Assembly: GCF_000745975.1 (NCBI RefSeq)
Contig: NZ_JQKJ01000031.1
Coordinates: 1-40,403 of the forward strand
Direction of reading: 5' to 3'
Source: Desulfobacter vibrioformis DSM 8776
GTDB lineage: Bacteria; Desulfobacterota; Desulfobacteria; Desulfobacterales; Desulfobacteraceae
DNA: 40,403 bases
Each line of letters starts with the position of its first letter. Within the stretch, counting starts at the first letter, position 1. The notes below the pieces were generated by a model. That model had not been told where the DNA came from and made no database searches. It saw only the letters and a program-made list of their open reading frames with translations. Both the position numbers and the translations under genes were made by a program. This document shows positions 16,177 to 25,499 of the stretch, piece by piece.

Positions 16177-16806
16177 CTAAACCATTGAAAATACAAGCAT
16201 GGTCAGGAGCAGAAAGAGAGCCGCTATCCCGTAATACCAGGCCGGGGAAAAGAGGAACGGAAAGTGCCTGCGCGATTCGGGAATGATGATGTCCGGCGTA
16301 AATTCGCCTTTATTGATTTTTTGCTCCAGGCTCTTCATATAATCTGAAATGGTAACGGGATCATGGATGTATTTGCCCTTGAACCCGTGTTTGAGGCAGA
16401 AGAAGAACACCTCGAACACAAACAGGGAGATTTCGGGCTTTTTGAGAATATGGTCCAATGTCTCGTAGAACAGGTTCCCGCCGTCGTCAATGTCGAAAAG
16501 TTCCCGCTGCAAAATAGGCCAGGTGAGTTGAGCCTTGTCCAGCACGCTCACCTGGATGTGCTCGTCAATATAGATCACGATGGCAAACAGGACGTAGTAG
16601 CTCTCCTGTTCCGTAAGGGTTTGGGCAAGATCAATGCGCAGAAGGTCCAGGCGTTTGCGGACGGTATCCCGGATGTGCGGAACGTTGGTGTCCGGATTGT
16701 CCAAAATGCCGTCCTTATCCACTTGTTCCCCGAGCAGGAGGCTTTCAATACCGGCATCTATATCGGAGAAAATTTCAGCAATTTTTTCCCAAAGTTGTTT
16801 TTCCAT
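16177..16806 (-). CDS. tssL: T6SS membrane protein TssL (DotU/IcmH)
   Basis: A 209-residue DotU-family protein. The cytoplasmic helical domain includes the conserved YYVLFAIVIYIDEHIQVS block and LFYETLDHILKKPE, followed by VFFFCLKHGFKGKY. A single membrane segment lies at the C-terminus (about residues 187-207, WYYGIAALFLLLTMLVFSMV), as expected for an inner-membrane subunit that binds TssM and the TssK baseplate. No peptidoglycan-binding domain is attached, so the short form is used. It is the last gene of the T6SS run. Confidence 0.9.
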   Translation of the reverse strand: MEKQLWEKIAEIFSDIDAGIESLLLGEQVDKDGILDNPDTNVPHIRDTVRKRLDLLRIDLAQTLTEQESYYVLFAIVIYIDEHIQVSVLDKAQLTWPILQRELFDIDDGGNLFYETLDHILKKPEISLFVFEVFFFCLKHGFKGKYIHDPVTISDYMKSLEQKINKGEFTPDIIIPESRRHFPFLFSPAWYYGIAALFLLLTMLVFSMV

Positions 16807-16831
16807 CCTCCCCTTCTAACCCCTCATTCCA

Positions 16832-18454
16832 TCATGATGCAAGGTATTTTATTTTTGTTTCCACCAAGGCCTGGGACATCCAGCAGTCCAACATCCGGGC
16901 AAGCTCTCCGGCAAAGGCCTTGACCATGGGCCTGGCGTAGGCCGGACACTTTTCGAATTGCAAGTGGTAAATATACTTCAGGGTATTGCCTGAGGCAGAC
17001 TGAACCCTGGCCTCCTCGACGCTGATTCCCTTGAAGATATGCTGAATCTGTTTAAAGGGGCCTTTGAACACGCTGCCCTGAACCCTTAAAAGGGTCAATA
17101 TATCGTCGTAGTCGAATCTTGCCTTGTGGCGCAGGGAAAGAAGGTAGATAAACACATCCATATCCTCGTGGAAAACGTTGTCCTGGTGGCCGGTAAGGTT
17201 ATCCATCTTTCGCCACTTAATTCCGGGAACATGGCGGGAATAGGCCTTGACAGAGATTCTTTGTCCCAGCCGGTCCGAAAACGCAGGCTGGATCCAGTTG
17301 GCGTCCACCATGATGGTGACAGGATCGATAAAGGCATTCGGGTAATGGAGATTGATGGCATGGTTGGTCTTACCGGAGGCCTGGGCATAGTCGATTTCAT
17401 AGGATCCCTCTCCGCCGGCCAGAATCCCCGGCCGCAGGGGCCGGGTCACACCGTTCCGGATCTGGTATACGCCGATGATCTCCTGGAGTTCGTACCGGGC
17501 TTCTTTTTCGGGATGAAAAATGGGCAGCCGTTCACGGGTGCCGTCGTAAAGAATGGGTTCTGCAGCCCCTTTTTTCAGATTTTCCACCGGCACGGCAAAG
17601 GGGATGAACATGTCCTTGTTGACAATAAGTTTTGCCGGCCAGCGTTCCGAAAGATCCAGACAGATCGTGAACTGTTTCCAGGCGTGTTTGACCCGGGGCA
17701 CGTCAAGGTTCATAAACAGTCCCTGGGACGGAAAATGAAAGAAAAACCTGGACTCCTGGATGGGATGCATCAAAGGTTCGGTGTCTGCCTTGGACCGGCC
17801 TTGTGTACGGTTGCCGAAACTGATTTCGCAGGCCTCTCCCCGGGTATGTTCATCCACCCGGTCCTCAAAGCTGATAAAGGCGGATTTGACCGATTCTTTC
17901 AGGTTGTCCCAGACGAAAAGAGAATTCAGGTAATCGTTGAGGTAATCAATATAGAGGGAGAGTCGGCCGATATCATCCCGGCGCTTGTACATGGAGGCAA
18001 AGCGGATCATCAGCCGGTATCCCCTGGATGGCAGCAGGAACAGCCTGGCACCGGTGAGTCTTACGGGCAAGACCTCCAAGTCTTCCATGGTCCGGTACAA
18101 GGCGGCGTCTCCGGTGTCCGTTTTAAAGAGAAACTGTGTTCCCCTGGGGAATTCGGCCCTGTCCTGGAGGTGGCCCGTGATCTCTGCCTGGAGGATACCC
18201 ATGGAGGGGATGGGAGACAGCAAAAAGGAAAAGACCTGCTGAAAGAGACGCAGCCTTGCCGACGTGATGTTTTTTGTGCTGGCAACATGGGTTCTGGCCG
18301 AGAAAAAGGCAATGGCCTCGATCAGGCGCCTGACGTCCGGATCTTCCCGGTCCAGGGAGAGGCCGGCATGCTCCGACGCATAGGCGGTCCTGAAGTTATC
18401 CAGGTCGTTCATGGCCTCAAGAAAGGCTTTGTAAAGGGTGTCGTTGTAATCCAT
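16832..18454 (-). CDS. tssF: T6SS baseplate protein TssF
   Basis: A 540-residue TssF/VasA/ImpG protein, wedge subunit of the T6SS baseplate together with TssG, TssE and TssK. Typical features are the N-terminal DPDVRRLIEAIAFFSARTH, the LLSPIPSMGILQ block, the FPRGTQFLFKT segment and the late FDYDDILTLLRVQG region. It is slightly shorter than many TssF proteins (about 580-620). Its ATG overlaps the stop of the beta-helix gene (TAATG), coupling the two. It is cytoplasmic. Confidence 0.9.
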   Translation of the reverse strand: MDYNDTLYKAFLEAMNDLDNFRTAYASEHAGLSLDREDPDVRRLIEAIAFFSARTHVASTKNITSARLRLFQQVFSFLLSPIPSMGILQAEITGHLQDRAEFPRGTQFLFKTDTGDAALYRTMEDLEVLPVRLTGARLFLLPSRGYRLMIRFASMYKRRDDIGRLSLYIDYLNDYLNSLFVWDNLKESVKSAFISFEDRVDEHTRGEACEISFGNRTQGRSKADTEPLMHPIQESRFFFHFPSQGLFMNLDVPRVKHAWKQFTICLDLSERWPAKLIVNKDMFIPFAVPVENLKKGAAEPILYDGTRERLPIFHPEKEARYELQEIIGVYQIRNGVTRPLRPGILAGGEGSYEIDYAQASGKTNHAINLHYPNAFIDPVTIMVDANWIQPAFSDRLGQRISVKAYSRHVPGIKWRKMDNLTGHQDNVFHEDMDVFIYLLSLRHKARFDYDDILTLLRVQGSVFKGPFKQIQHIFKGISVEEARVQSASGNTLKYIYHLQFEKCPAYARPMVKAFAGELARMLDCWMSQALVETKIKYLAS

Positions 18455-19050
18455 TATCCGATATTAACCAGGCTCCCGCTGAGGGTAAGGGTGGAAGAAC
18501 TTTCAAGGGTGGCTGTACTGCCCGAAAGGCTTAACGTGCCGTCCGCCTCCACGCTGACCGAGCCCCCTTCGAGGCTGGCACTGGAGGCGCCGGATATGCT
18601 GGCTCCGGACCCGGCATCCCAGGAGACGTTGGAATCGGCTTCCCCGCTGATGTTGGTGCCGGAAAGGCTGACATCTCCGCTGCTGCCCTCGATATCCACC
18701 TGGCTGCCGGTGAGCGCCATGGATGAATCCGAGGATGCGGTAAAGGCGGCGGAAGAGGCCAGGGTCATGTCTTTTGTGGAGGAGATGCCGAATTTGGCCT
18801 CACTTGTCATCTGGGTGTCCGAGGAGGACGAACATGTAATGGTCTCGGCATCCACCACAAAGGACTTGCACGAGATGGTGATGCTGTCCGACGCCTGGGT
18901 GATGGTACTGGTCTCATCGCTGCCGGCGCAGGTGGTGGTGATGTTTGTGCCGTCAAAAACCATGGTTTGGGTGATGCCGTCATCATTGTTCTCAACCGTG
19001 ACCGTGACGCCGTTGGTTTTGTGCAGCTCTATTTTACATACAAGGCTCAT
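18454..19050 (-). CDS. Stand-alone VgrG-type beta-helix needle protein
   Basis: A 198-residue, Ser/Thr/Gly-rich protein made almost entirely of short repeated strands (TITQASDSITISCKSFVVD, then SLSGSTATLESSSTLTLSGS). This is the pattern of the triple-stranded beta-helix at the end of VgrG and gp5-like spikes. The N-terminal KIELHKTNGVTVTVENNDDG resembles the entry into the VgrG needle. There is no gp27-like or OB domain, which are in the separate gene at 32895-34505. It sits between tssE and tssF. I infer that it completes the spike; a structural part of an effector is the other option. Confidence 0.6.
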   Translation of the reverse strand: MSLVCKIELHKTNGVTVTVENNDDGITQTMVFDGTNITTTCAGSDETSTITQASDSITISCKSFVVDAETITCSSSSDTQMTSEAKFGISSTKDMTLASSAAFTASSDSSMALTGSQVDIEGSSGDVSLSGTNISGEADSNVSWDAGSGASISGASSASLEGGSVSVEADGTLSLSGSTATLESSSTLTLSGSLVNIG

Positions 19051-19137
19051 GAATTCCGGCTCCGTTTAAGGTCTGTGCCCCATTTGATCCTTTCCAACCC
19101 TTTTAATTGATCTGGTTTCAATTGATTGGTTTATATT

Positions 19138-19506
19138 CTAATTGATTAGAAAGCTGTTCATAATCGAATCAAACACCATATTCAGCGATTTTTTCTCGTC
19201 CTTGACCATGCATCTGATCTTGAAGGAGAGCTGGAACAGGGAGTGGGAATCCACGCTTTCTATTTCCTGGACGGTCAGCCGGGGTTCATAGGCCTGGATG
19301 TTCCGGACAACCTCGTCCATGACGATTTTGATGATCCCCTCCTTGTTGTTGAACTCGTTGAGGTCCCGGATGCCGAAATCCCTCAGCACGCCGCCGTATT
19401 CCTTTTTGGTGTTCAGAATATGGTTCAGGTTTTGGATGATATCCTCATACTTGTTCGGGGAAAGCTTTCGTTTCTCCGAGGGGATGAACTTGTTCATAAA
19501 GGCCAT
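19138..19506 (-). CDS. tssE: T6SS baseplate protein TssE (gp25-like)
   Basis: A 122-residue GPW/gp25-family protein, lysozyme-like fold, that starts sheath polymerisation at the baseplate. Diagnostic parts are IIQNLNHILNTKKEYGGVLR, DFGIRDLNEF, the helix VMDEVVRNIQAYEPRLTV containing the conserved YEPRL motif, and a final FQLSFKIRCMVK strand. An AGGAGAAAA ribosome-binding site precedes the start. It lies between tssK and the beta-helix gene. Confidence 0.9.
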   Translation of the reverse strand: MAFMNKFIPSEKRKLSPNKYEDIIQNLNHILNTKKEYGGVLRDFGIRDLNEFNNKEGIIKIVMDEVVRNIQAYEPRLTVQEIESVDSHSLFQLSFKIRCMVKDEKKSLNMVFDSIMNSFLIN

Positions 19507-19527
19507 ATGTTTTCTCCTTAAGCCGTC

Positions 19528-20766
19528 CTATCTCCAGTACAGGAAGCATTCCACCCCGTCAAGCCGGCTTTTCTTGTAGAAGGCCAGGGACAGGTCCCTT
19601 AAGGCAAGGTCCCACTCTTCCCCCTCGACAATCTTGAAAAACTCGACTTCCGCACCAAAGGAATGGTGGAACGGCGGCCGGCTTATCTTTTTCAAGGGCA
19701 GGCCCGGCAGGGACAGCCTGTGGATCATGGCCAGCCTGCTCATACTGCCCAGTTTGAGATCGGACAGGTCCAGGGTCTCTCCCACATGGGCCTTCTGGAC
19801 CAGGAAGTAGGCGTCCCGGGCCGACCGGATCTCCTCGGGCAGTTTTAGATGAAACACGCCGTCCTTGTAGCCAAAGGAAAGGTAGGGCGATTTGGCCTCT
19901 ATCATTTTCATCTGCCGGATCAGCGGCTCTGCCAGACGGTTGAGGCAGACGGCAAGCTGGTCATGCTTATATACCTGGGTGGCGTGTTCCGGGATGATCT
20001 TCTTATAGTAGCACAGCTCCGTATAAAACCCGTTCAAGGCTTCATAAAGGATATAGGGGTGGCAGTGAACCTGGGTCTTGATATTGGCCAGAAGCCGCTG
20101 CATGGCAAGGCTTGCCTTCATGCAGGCCCGGATGCTCATCAGGGCGTCACCGCTCAGATATCCCGAAGTCTCCATGGCCAGGTTATAATGGAAGTACTCC
20201 AAAACCTCTGCAAGCTCGTTGAGTTTTTTATCAAAAAATGGGGTGGTCCCCATCTGGAGCAGGGGCGGAATATAGGTTTCGGAAAGGGACCAGACCTCGT
20301 CCGGGCTCTTTTCAAACACAGCCAGCTTTATGGCCTCGTGTCCCCCCCTGGTGCTCTGTTCCGAAGAGAGAACCAGGTCATAATACTCTTTCGGAATGTC
20401 CGGTCCTGTTTCCTGCCAGCCTTCAACATCCTCGTCTCTGTGTTGCCTGCCCTTAATGAAGTGACAATACACCGACACCCTGGAACTGCCCACAAGGCCC
20501 AGGTTGAAGGGAGAGACACTGGTGTTTTCAGGAATGTTCAGTAAAAGTCCCGACGGCATGACAAGATTCATCCCGCTGATGGACAGGATCCCTTCGGTAA
20601 TCAGGGAATCGTTCCACTCCAGGCGGCTTACGCCGAAAAAAGGCAGGCCCAGGGATTTAAACCTTAAGACCGTATCCCGTAGAAGTGCATCCTCCTGGGT
20701 AACAAAAAACTCGGGCAGGATGCTCTGCCCCATTTTCCAATGAACCCTTGCCAAAGTATCTGTCAT
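19528..20766 (-). CDS. tssK: T6SS baseplate adaptor TssK
   Basis: A 412-residue TssK/VasE/ImpJ protein, the trimeric adaptor that links baseplate wedges to TssL and TssM. The N-terminal VHWKMGQSILPEFF corresponds to the conserved shoulder region (usual W..G..L.P.HF), LPSGLLLNIPENTSVSPF follows, then the helical neck around LNELAEVLEYFHYNLAMET and the C-terminal head with HRLSLPGLPLKKISRPP. It is a little shorter than the 440-450 residues common in the family. Cytoplasmic. Confidence 0.88.
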   Translation of the reverse strand: MTDTLARVHWKMGQSILPEFFVTQEDALLRDTVLRFKSLGLPFFGVSRLEWNDSLITEGILSISGMNLVMPSGLLLNIPENTSVSPFNLGLVGSSRVSVYCHFIKGRQHRDEDVEGWQETGPDIPKEYYDLVLSSEQSTRGGHEAIKLAVFEKSPDEVWSLSETYIPPLLQMGTTPFFDKKLNELAEVLEYFHYNLAMETSGYLSGDALMSIRACMKASLAMQRLLANIKTQVHCHPYILYEALNGFYTELCYYKKIIPEHATQVYKHDQLAVCLNRLAEPLIRQMKMIEAKSPYLSFGYKDGVFHLKLPEEIRSARDAYFLVQKAHVGETLDLSDLKLGSMSRLAMIHRLSLPGLPLKKISRPPFHHSFGAEVEFFKIVEGEEWDLALRDLSLAFYKKSRLDGVECFLYWR

Positions 20767-20844
20767 AAATCGTTTGTCCTGAAAGCTCCCTGCGTTTCCG
20801 GCCCCTGGGCCCGGGAACGCGGGAAAGCAATTAATTAAAAGTGG

Positions 20845-21417
20845 TTAGCTGATGGGAACGCCCCATTTTTTCACGAATTTGTCCGTATCGGACACGGCCA
20901 CGTGAAGATCCTGTTCCGATTCTGCAGGCATGATGGACAGGTTCATGTGAAAGTTCAAGGGGTTTCTGACCTCCATGCTGGGATCGGTGTCGATGGAGAG
21001 CACCAGATCCCCGCCGCTGGTCTCCACCAGGCCGCTGAGATCGGTCTCGTTGGCATGGAAGCACTTGTAGTACTTTTTGGCGGAGTTGTCGTATTTGTAG
21101 ACGTTGAACTGGAACGTCACCTCGGTGCTGTCCAGGGTGTTCAGGGTCAGGCCTGCAAGGGATGTCTGGTTGGTGTTGGACACCTTGGCGTCAAAGGTGA
21201 TGGGCTGGGCATAGCCGCCCTGCCAGTATACGCTGGACATCACCCCCACCACAGAGACCTTGTCTCCGGAAATATCCGTGGGATCCGTGACCCCGATGTC
21301 GGCGGACAGTTCCGTATCACCGATTTTAAGTGAGGTGATATGCCCCACCAGATCCTGGACGTCCTTTACGAAGTTGAAGCCCTGCACCACACTGCAGTTG
21401 TAACTTAATTCAGCCAT
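20845..21417 (-). CDS. hcp: Hcp-like T6SS tube protein (TssD)
   Basis: A 190-residue beta-rich protein directly after tssB and tssC and with the character of Hcp: an N-terminal strand with SLKIGDTELSADIG, a central VYWQGGYAQPITFDAKVSN and TEVTFQFNVYKYDNSAKKYY, and no signal peptide. Hcp forms hexameric rings that stack into the inner tube fired through the sheath. It is longer than ordinary Hcp (about 160-172) and has no clear canonical motif, so the call rests on composition and position. A GGAGAAC ribosome-binding site precedes it. No other tube gene is in the locus, which supports it. Confidence 0.65.
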   Translation of the reverse strand: MAELSYNCSVVQGFNFVKDVQDLVGHITSLKIGDTELSADIGVTDPTDISGDKVSVVGVMSSVYWQGGYAQPITFDAKVSNTNQTSLAGLTLNTLDSTEVTFQFNVYKYDNSAKKYYKCFHANETDLSGLVETSGGDLVLSIDTDPSMEVRNPLNFHMNLSIMPAESEQDLHVAVSDTDKFVKKWGVPIS

Positions 21418-21474
21418 TTTTGTTCTCCTTGTTTTATTTATATATTTAAGGTTGCAGGTTTAAGGCCTGCGACT

Positions 21475-22977
21475 CTATCCGAGTCTTGCATCTAACTTCA
21501 GCTCCACATCCATACCTTCGAACTGGATATGCGGCAGGATGGAAATGGCGCAGTCATACCACCCGATCATGCCGGGCCGTTCCTGGACATTCACGGTGTA
21601 TGCTTTGAACGGGTAGTATTTCAAAGTAGCGTCGTCCGGGTTTACGATGGTAGTCACGTACTGTGAGATCCAGTTACTTAAAGAGGCCTGGATATAGGTG
21701 GCGTCTGCAGAGCTGCCGATGTTGTCCCGCATGATGCACTTGACGTAATGGGCGATGCGGGTGATGGACAGGGTGTAGGACAGGTTGGTCACCAGTTGCG
21801 AGTTTTCCGTGTCCTTGGGATCTTTGAACTTTTTGGGTTTCTTGATGGACTGGCAGCTGAAAAAGCAGGCATCGGAGGTGCCCTTCCGGTAAATCAGCGG
21901 CATAAATCCGCTGTTTGCGTACTCCAGCTCCCTGTAGTCCGGGATCATCATCTCCACGGGCACCTTCATCTCCTCTTCCCCGCGGATGTTGAACATGTGC
22001 ACGGGAAGGCCGGAAACCAGGCCGCCGCCCTTGGGGCCCCGAAGATACTGGCACCAGCCCGAGGTCTCAAAAGAGCGGACCATGTTCTGGGCAAAGAGGA
22101 TGGCCGCACTGCCCCAGAGGTAGTCTTCATCCTTGTCGCCGGCCACCTGCTCGGTGAAGTTGATCTTCCGGCAGGGGTTGGTTTCCGGGTCGTAAGGAAG
22201 ACGGGAGATGTACCGGGGCAGGGTCAGTCCGATATAGGCCGCCTCCTCGGAATCCCGAAGATTGTTCCAGGACCCGTACTTGGGATGGTTCATCAGGCCT
22301 TCCAGGTCCTTGATGGCCTCAAGCTCGGCCACGGAGTCGCAGCCGAAAAACTGGGGAGAGACAGATCCCACGTAAGGGGCGTGGCTTGCCGCCGCAACCT
22401 TGCCCATGGTCCGAAGCCAGAACTCATCGTCCGGGGTGTGTTTGACATCGTACAGCCCGATCATGGAACCGATGGGCTTGCCGCCGTACTGGTCGTACTC
22501 GGCCACGTACACCTTCTTGAACAGGGCCGAGCCCGTGATGTCCACAGCATTGTTTTCGAAATCCTCGAACAGCTCGTCCTTGCTGACGTCCAGGATGTCG
22601 ATCATCACGTCCGCCTTGAAGTTGGTGTTCAGGATCAGGTCGTTCAGGGACCGCCAGTTGGACTCCAGGTCCTTGAAGTCCGCATGATGAATAATCTCGT
22701 TGATCTGCTCGTTGACAATCTCGTCGATACTGGCGATGGCTTCCAGGATGCCGCCCTTGTCGAACTTGCCGTCAACGGGCTCGACGTTGAGTAAAAGAGC
22801 GGCCATGCCGGAGATAAACCGTTCCTCCTCGGATACGTCATCTTTGATATCCTGGAGATTGTTCTGGATCATGGGAACGGGTTCGGCCACTTCCGTATTC
22901 AATCTCATGCTGGACAGGAACCGTTTGAGATCGAGTTTTTCCTCGGTTTGTTCGTCCACTTTGGTTTCTTCAGCCAT
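21475..22977 (-). CDS. tssC: T6SS sheath large subunit TssC (VipB)
   Basis: A 500-residue sheath protein, near perfect family length. Conserved blocks include the N-terminal ISGMAALLLN, FKDLESNWRSLNDLILNT (usual LE..WRGL..L), KVYVAEYDQYGGKPIGSMIG, FGCDSVAELEAI, YIGLTLPRYISRLPYDP, WGSAAILFAQNMVRSFETSG and C-terminal ARLG. With TssB it forms the contractile sheath. A strong AAGGAGGATCC ribosome-binding site precedes the start. It follows tssB by 15 bases. Confidence 0.95.
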   Translation of the reverse strand: MAEETKVDEQTEEKLDLKRFLSSMRLNTEVAEPVPMIQNNLQDIKDDVSEEERFISGMAALLLNVEPVDGKFDKGGILEAIASIDEIVNEQINEIIHHADFKDLESNWRSLNDLILNTNFKADVMIDILDVSKDELFEDFENNAVDITGSALFKKVYVAEYDQYGGKPIGSMIGLYDVKHTPDDEFWLRTMGKVAAASHAPYVGSVSPQFFGCDSVAELEAIKDLEGLMNHPKYGSWNNLRDSEEAAYIGLTLPRYISRLPYDPETNPCRKINFTEQVAGDKDEDYLWGSAAILFAQNMVRSFETSGWCQYLRGPKGGGLVSGLPVHMFNIRGEEEMKVPVEMMIPDYRELEYANSGFMPLIYRKGTSDACFFSCQSIKKPKKFKDPKDTENSQLVTNLSYTLSITRIAHYVKCIMRDNIGSSADATYIQASLSNWISQYVTTIVNPDDATLKYYPFKAYTVNVQERPGMIGWYDCAISILPHIQFEGMDVELKLDARLG

Positions 22978-22992
22978 TGGATCCTCCTTTTC

Positions 22993-23523
22993 TTATTCTT
23001 CGACGGATGTTTTCCTGGACGGAAGTTTGAAGCTTTCAAACCCTTCCAGTTCACCGATCATACTTTTTAATGCCTCTTCGTTGCTCATGAGTTCGGATAA
23101 AAGCTTTCTGTAGCTCTTCCTGTTGTCCACGTTGGACATCACTTCCTGGAGCAACTCCTTGAGTTTGAGCAGTCCCTTGATCTTAGGCACGTTCTCGGCC
23201 ACGGCATCCGGGGAAAAGGACCGCATGCTGTCAAATTTCAGATTGACCTGCATCTCCTCCCCGTTGTCCGGATCAATCTTGTTGTTCACGGCAAAGCTCA
23301 GGTTCAGCCCCATATCTTTCATGATCGCGTCGGTGTTGGTACCGTCCATGTTCCGGGTCTGGCGTTCTTCAAGGTCCATTTTCCGGTCCTTGGAGTTTCC
23401 CTTGGAGAAATCTCCCATGACCATGAATCGCATGGGCAGCGACAGGTCCTCGGGCTGACCGTTGACCTCGGTCTTGTAGCGCAGGGTAAGCCTTGATTTG
23501 GGTATTTCGTCCTGTATTGCCAT
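22993..23523 (-). CDS. tssB: T6SS sheath small subunit TssB (VipA)
   Basis: A 176-residue TssB protein. It shows the diagnostic early LRYKTEVNGQPEDLSLPMRF, the MVMGDFSKG motif (family LP-...-GDF), VNLKFDSMRSFSPDAVAENV (usual F.s..DF.P..v) and a helical C-terminus that pairs with TssC and docks ClpV. It starts after the ANL-like gene with an AGGAGGATG ribosome-binding site. Confidence 0.94.
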   Translation of the reverse strand: MAIQDEIPKSRLTLRYKTEVNGQPEDLSLPMRFMVMGDFSKGNSKDRKMDLEERQTRNMDGTNTDAIMKDMGLNLSFAVNNKIDPDNGEEMQVNLKFDSMRSFSPDAVAENVPKIKGLLKLKELLQEVMSNVDNRKSYRKLLSELMSNEEALKSMIGELEGFESFKLPSRKTSVEE

Positions 23524-23559
23524 ACATCCTCCTTTGTTTAATTTACATTATCAATAAAC

Positions 23560-25287
23560 TTAAATCTTAATGGTTATTCGGGTTTGGATTAACATCATAT
23601 CCTTGAGCCGGGCGATCCCTTTAAATACCGGATGTCCGGCCAGTTTGTTCAGGCGGTTGGTTGCATACGCCTTCATGCACCAGCCGGCGTCCACGCTGCC
23701 GTCCCTGGCCAGGCGGGGCAGGATGGGCAGGAATTCCACCCGGTTCGGACAGTATTCGCTCCCGAGATAGCGGCTTATCCGGTCCTTGAGTTTCTGGGCC
23801 AGTCCCGCCGGGTCTGATATGTTTCTCGAGCCTGAAAAGATGACCAGGTCATGGGTCCGAAAGGTTGCCCCTGCCCTGTGGACCGCCATGACCATGAAGG
23901 GGAGCTTGAAACGGGTCTCCCGGATAAAGTCCGCCACCAGTTCCCTGGTGTAAAAACGTTCCCGGACCTCGTCGGGATAGGAAGCGGGGTAAACCCATTC
24001 GCCTTTGTTTTTGACGAACAGGTAGGGTGTCATCCGCTCCTCCTGACCGACCTGCACCGCCATTCGCCCGAAATCCTGAGACGGCAGCATACCGCCTTCG
24101 GGCAGGGGGACAATCTGCCATGACATGCCCGGGGAAGGCAGAAGGGTTTCCCTGGTGATTCCCTTGCACCGCCTGGAAAGGGCCAGGACGCCCCCGGCCT
24201 GGGGGTGATACTTGATGACGCCCGTCAAGGTCTTTCCAAGGTTTTTTTGAGTGATGAACGCCTGCCATTGATCAATCTCTCCGGGTCCTGCCGGCGCCCT
24301 GAACCAGAACCTGCATCTTTTGAGGATCTCCCCGACACGGGTTGCCGGAAGGTCACGAAATTCCGGGGTGATGCCCATCACCGTAGGCCGCATCTCTTCG
24401 GGCATCTGGGGGAGTTTGCCCACTAGCGAGGACGTCAGATTCATAAAGGCGGCCCCGCTGAAAAGAACCGAAAGCAGTAAAAAGGGCTGGGTCAGGCCGG
24501 CGGAAAAGCCCGGGGCTGAAAGGATATCTCCCGGTGTCAGGTTCAATGCAATCACACCATCCCTTGCAGCGTTGAGATAGAGCGTGTCGCAGGGGATCTC
24601 TTTGGGTTCAAGAACGGTTTCGCTGGAGACATCAAAGATCCGCAGGGCGGGTTGGCCGCTTTCATAGATCCGGGACCGTTCGTCCGTAATTTTTCGTGTT
24701 GTGGGCAGCGTATGGATCATTTTGTCCCGGAAGGTATCCACCAAGTCTGCATAAACCGGGCTTGTGGCAATGTAGTCCGGATCCAGGGCCCAAAGCTGCC
24801 GTTTCATCAGATAAGGCCGGCCCGGAGGGGCCAGGGAAATTACGAGCCCGAGTTTCAGGGCTGCAAGCAGGCTTACGGTAAATTCTAAACCCACAGGATA
24901 GACGAGACAGACACAGTTACCGGGTAAGATCCCTTTGGCAGCCCATTCTTCTGTTCTGCGGTCTGCAAGCTGCTTTAGCTCGCCATAGGTGACCCTGTGG
25001 CACCGGCCGTTGGCGTCATAGCGAATAAAGGCCAGGGCAGCAGGGTTGTTCTGTTTTTCAAATATATCATAAATAAAATCGTAGCGGGAATAAGGCACAC
25101 TCTTTACAGTGACCCTGCGGGTCTTTTGGTACGCTTTGAGAAGAGTCTTGAAAAACCCTTTGGGATCGGCCCAGCTTTGATCAAACCATGCCCGTGCACC
25201 GGACGTCCGGATATCTGCCGGAGCGCCCGGGTCAAAGATCAGGCTTTCAAGCATTTGGTGTAATAGAGGCATAGGGTTGTCTTTCAT
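23560..25287 (-). CDS. ANL-superfamily-like protein lacking the AMP-binding P-loop
   Basis: A 575-residue protein whose first half follows acyl-adenylate-forming enzymes: VTYGELKQLADRRTEEWAAK, then GNCVCLVYPVGLEFTVSLLA, matching the A1-A2 motifs. The Gly/Ser/Thr-rich P-loop (usual TSGTTGxPK) is missing: LYLNAARDGVIALNL leads directly to the TPGDILSAPGFSAGL strand. The usual GD motif and catalytic C-terminal lysine are also not recognisable. It therefore looks like a pseudoenzyme with a retained fold, perhaps acyl-binding or structural. The ribosome-binding site is weak. It lies between tssJ and tssB and is transcribed with them, which points to a role in this T6SS, but no function can be assigned. 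Confidence 0.6.
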   Translation of the reverse strand: MKDNPMPLLHQMLESLIFDPGAPADIRTSGARAWFDQSWADPKGFFKTLLKAYQKTRRVTVKSVPYSRYDFIYDIFEKQNNPAALAFIRYDANGRCHRVTYGELKQLADRRTEEWAAKGILPGNCVCLVYPVGLEFTVSLLAALKLGLVISLAPPGRPYLMKRQLWALDPDYIATSPVYADLVDTFRDKMIHTLPTTRKITDERSRIYESGQPALRIFDVSSETVLEPKEIPCDTLYLNAARDGVIALNLTPGDILSAPGFSAGLTQPFLLLSVLFSGAAFMNLTSSLVGKLPQMPEEMRPTVMGITPEFRDLPATRVGEILKRCRFWFRAPAGPGEIDQWQAFITQKNLGKTLTGVIKYHPQAGGVLALSRRCKGITRETLLPSPGMSWQIVPLPEGGMLPSQDFGRMAVQVGQEERMTPYLFVKNKGEWVYPASYPDEVRERFYTRELVADFIRETRFKLPFMVMAVHRAGATFRTHDLVIFSGSRNISDPAGLAQKLKDRISRYLGSEYCPNRVEFLPILPRLARDGSVDAGWCMKAYATNRLNKLAGHPVFKGIARLKDMMLIQTRITIKI

Positions 25288-25499
25288 TTAAGGTATCCCT
25301 ATCCGGGATGGTCAACTATCCGTTAAGATTTATTGGTAACTGGTATACAGCAATGAGTGTGCCGGGCTTAAAATCTGTCCGGTCCGGTCCGGTTCGGGCC
25401 GGGCCAATATCGGCCTCAGATACGCCGGGTTTGCCGATTCACTTGCCAGAAGTCCGGCAATTTCGTTGGCATCCCCCAACCGACCAGCACACGCCTTTC

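Noticed and set aside
17126-19069. Long plus-strand open frame opposite tssF and the beta-helix gene
   Set aside because: It is a shadow of well-supported minus-strand genes and its peptide is low-complexity without domains.
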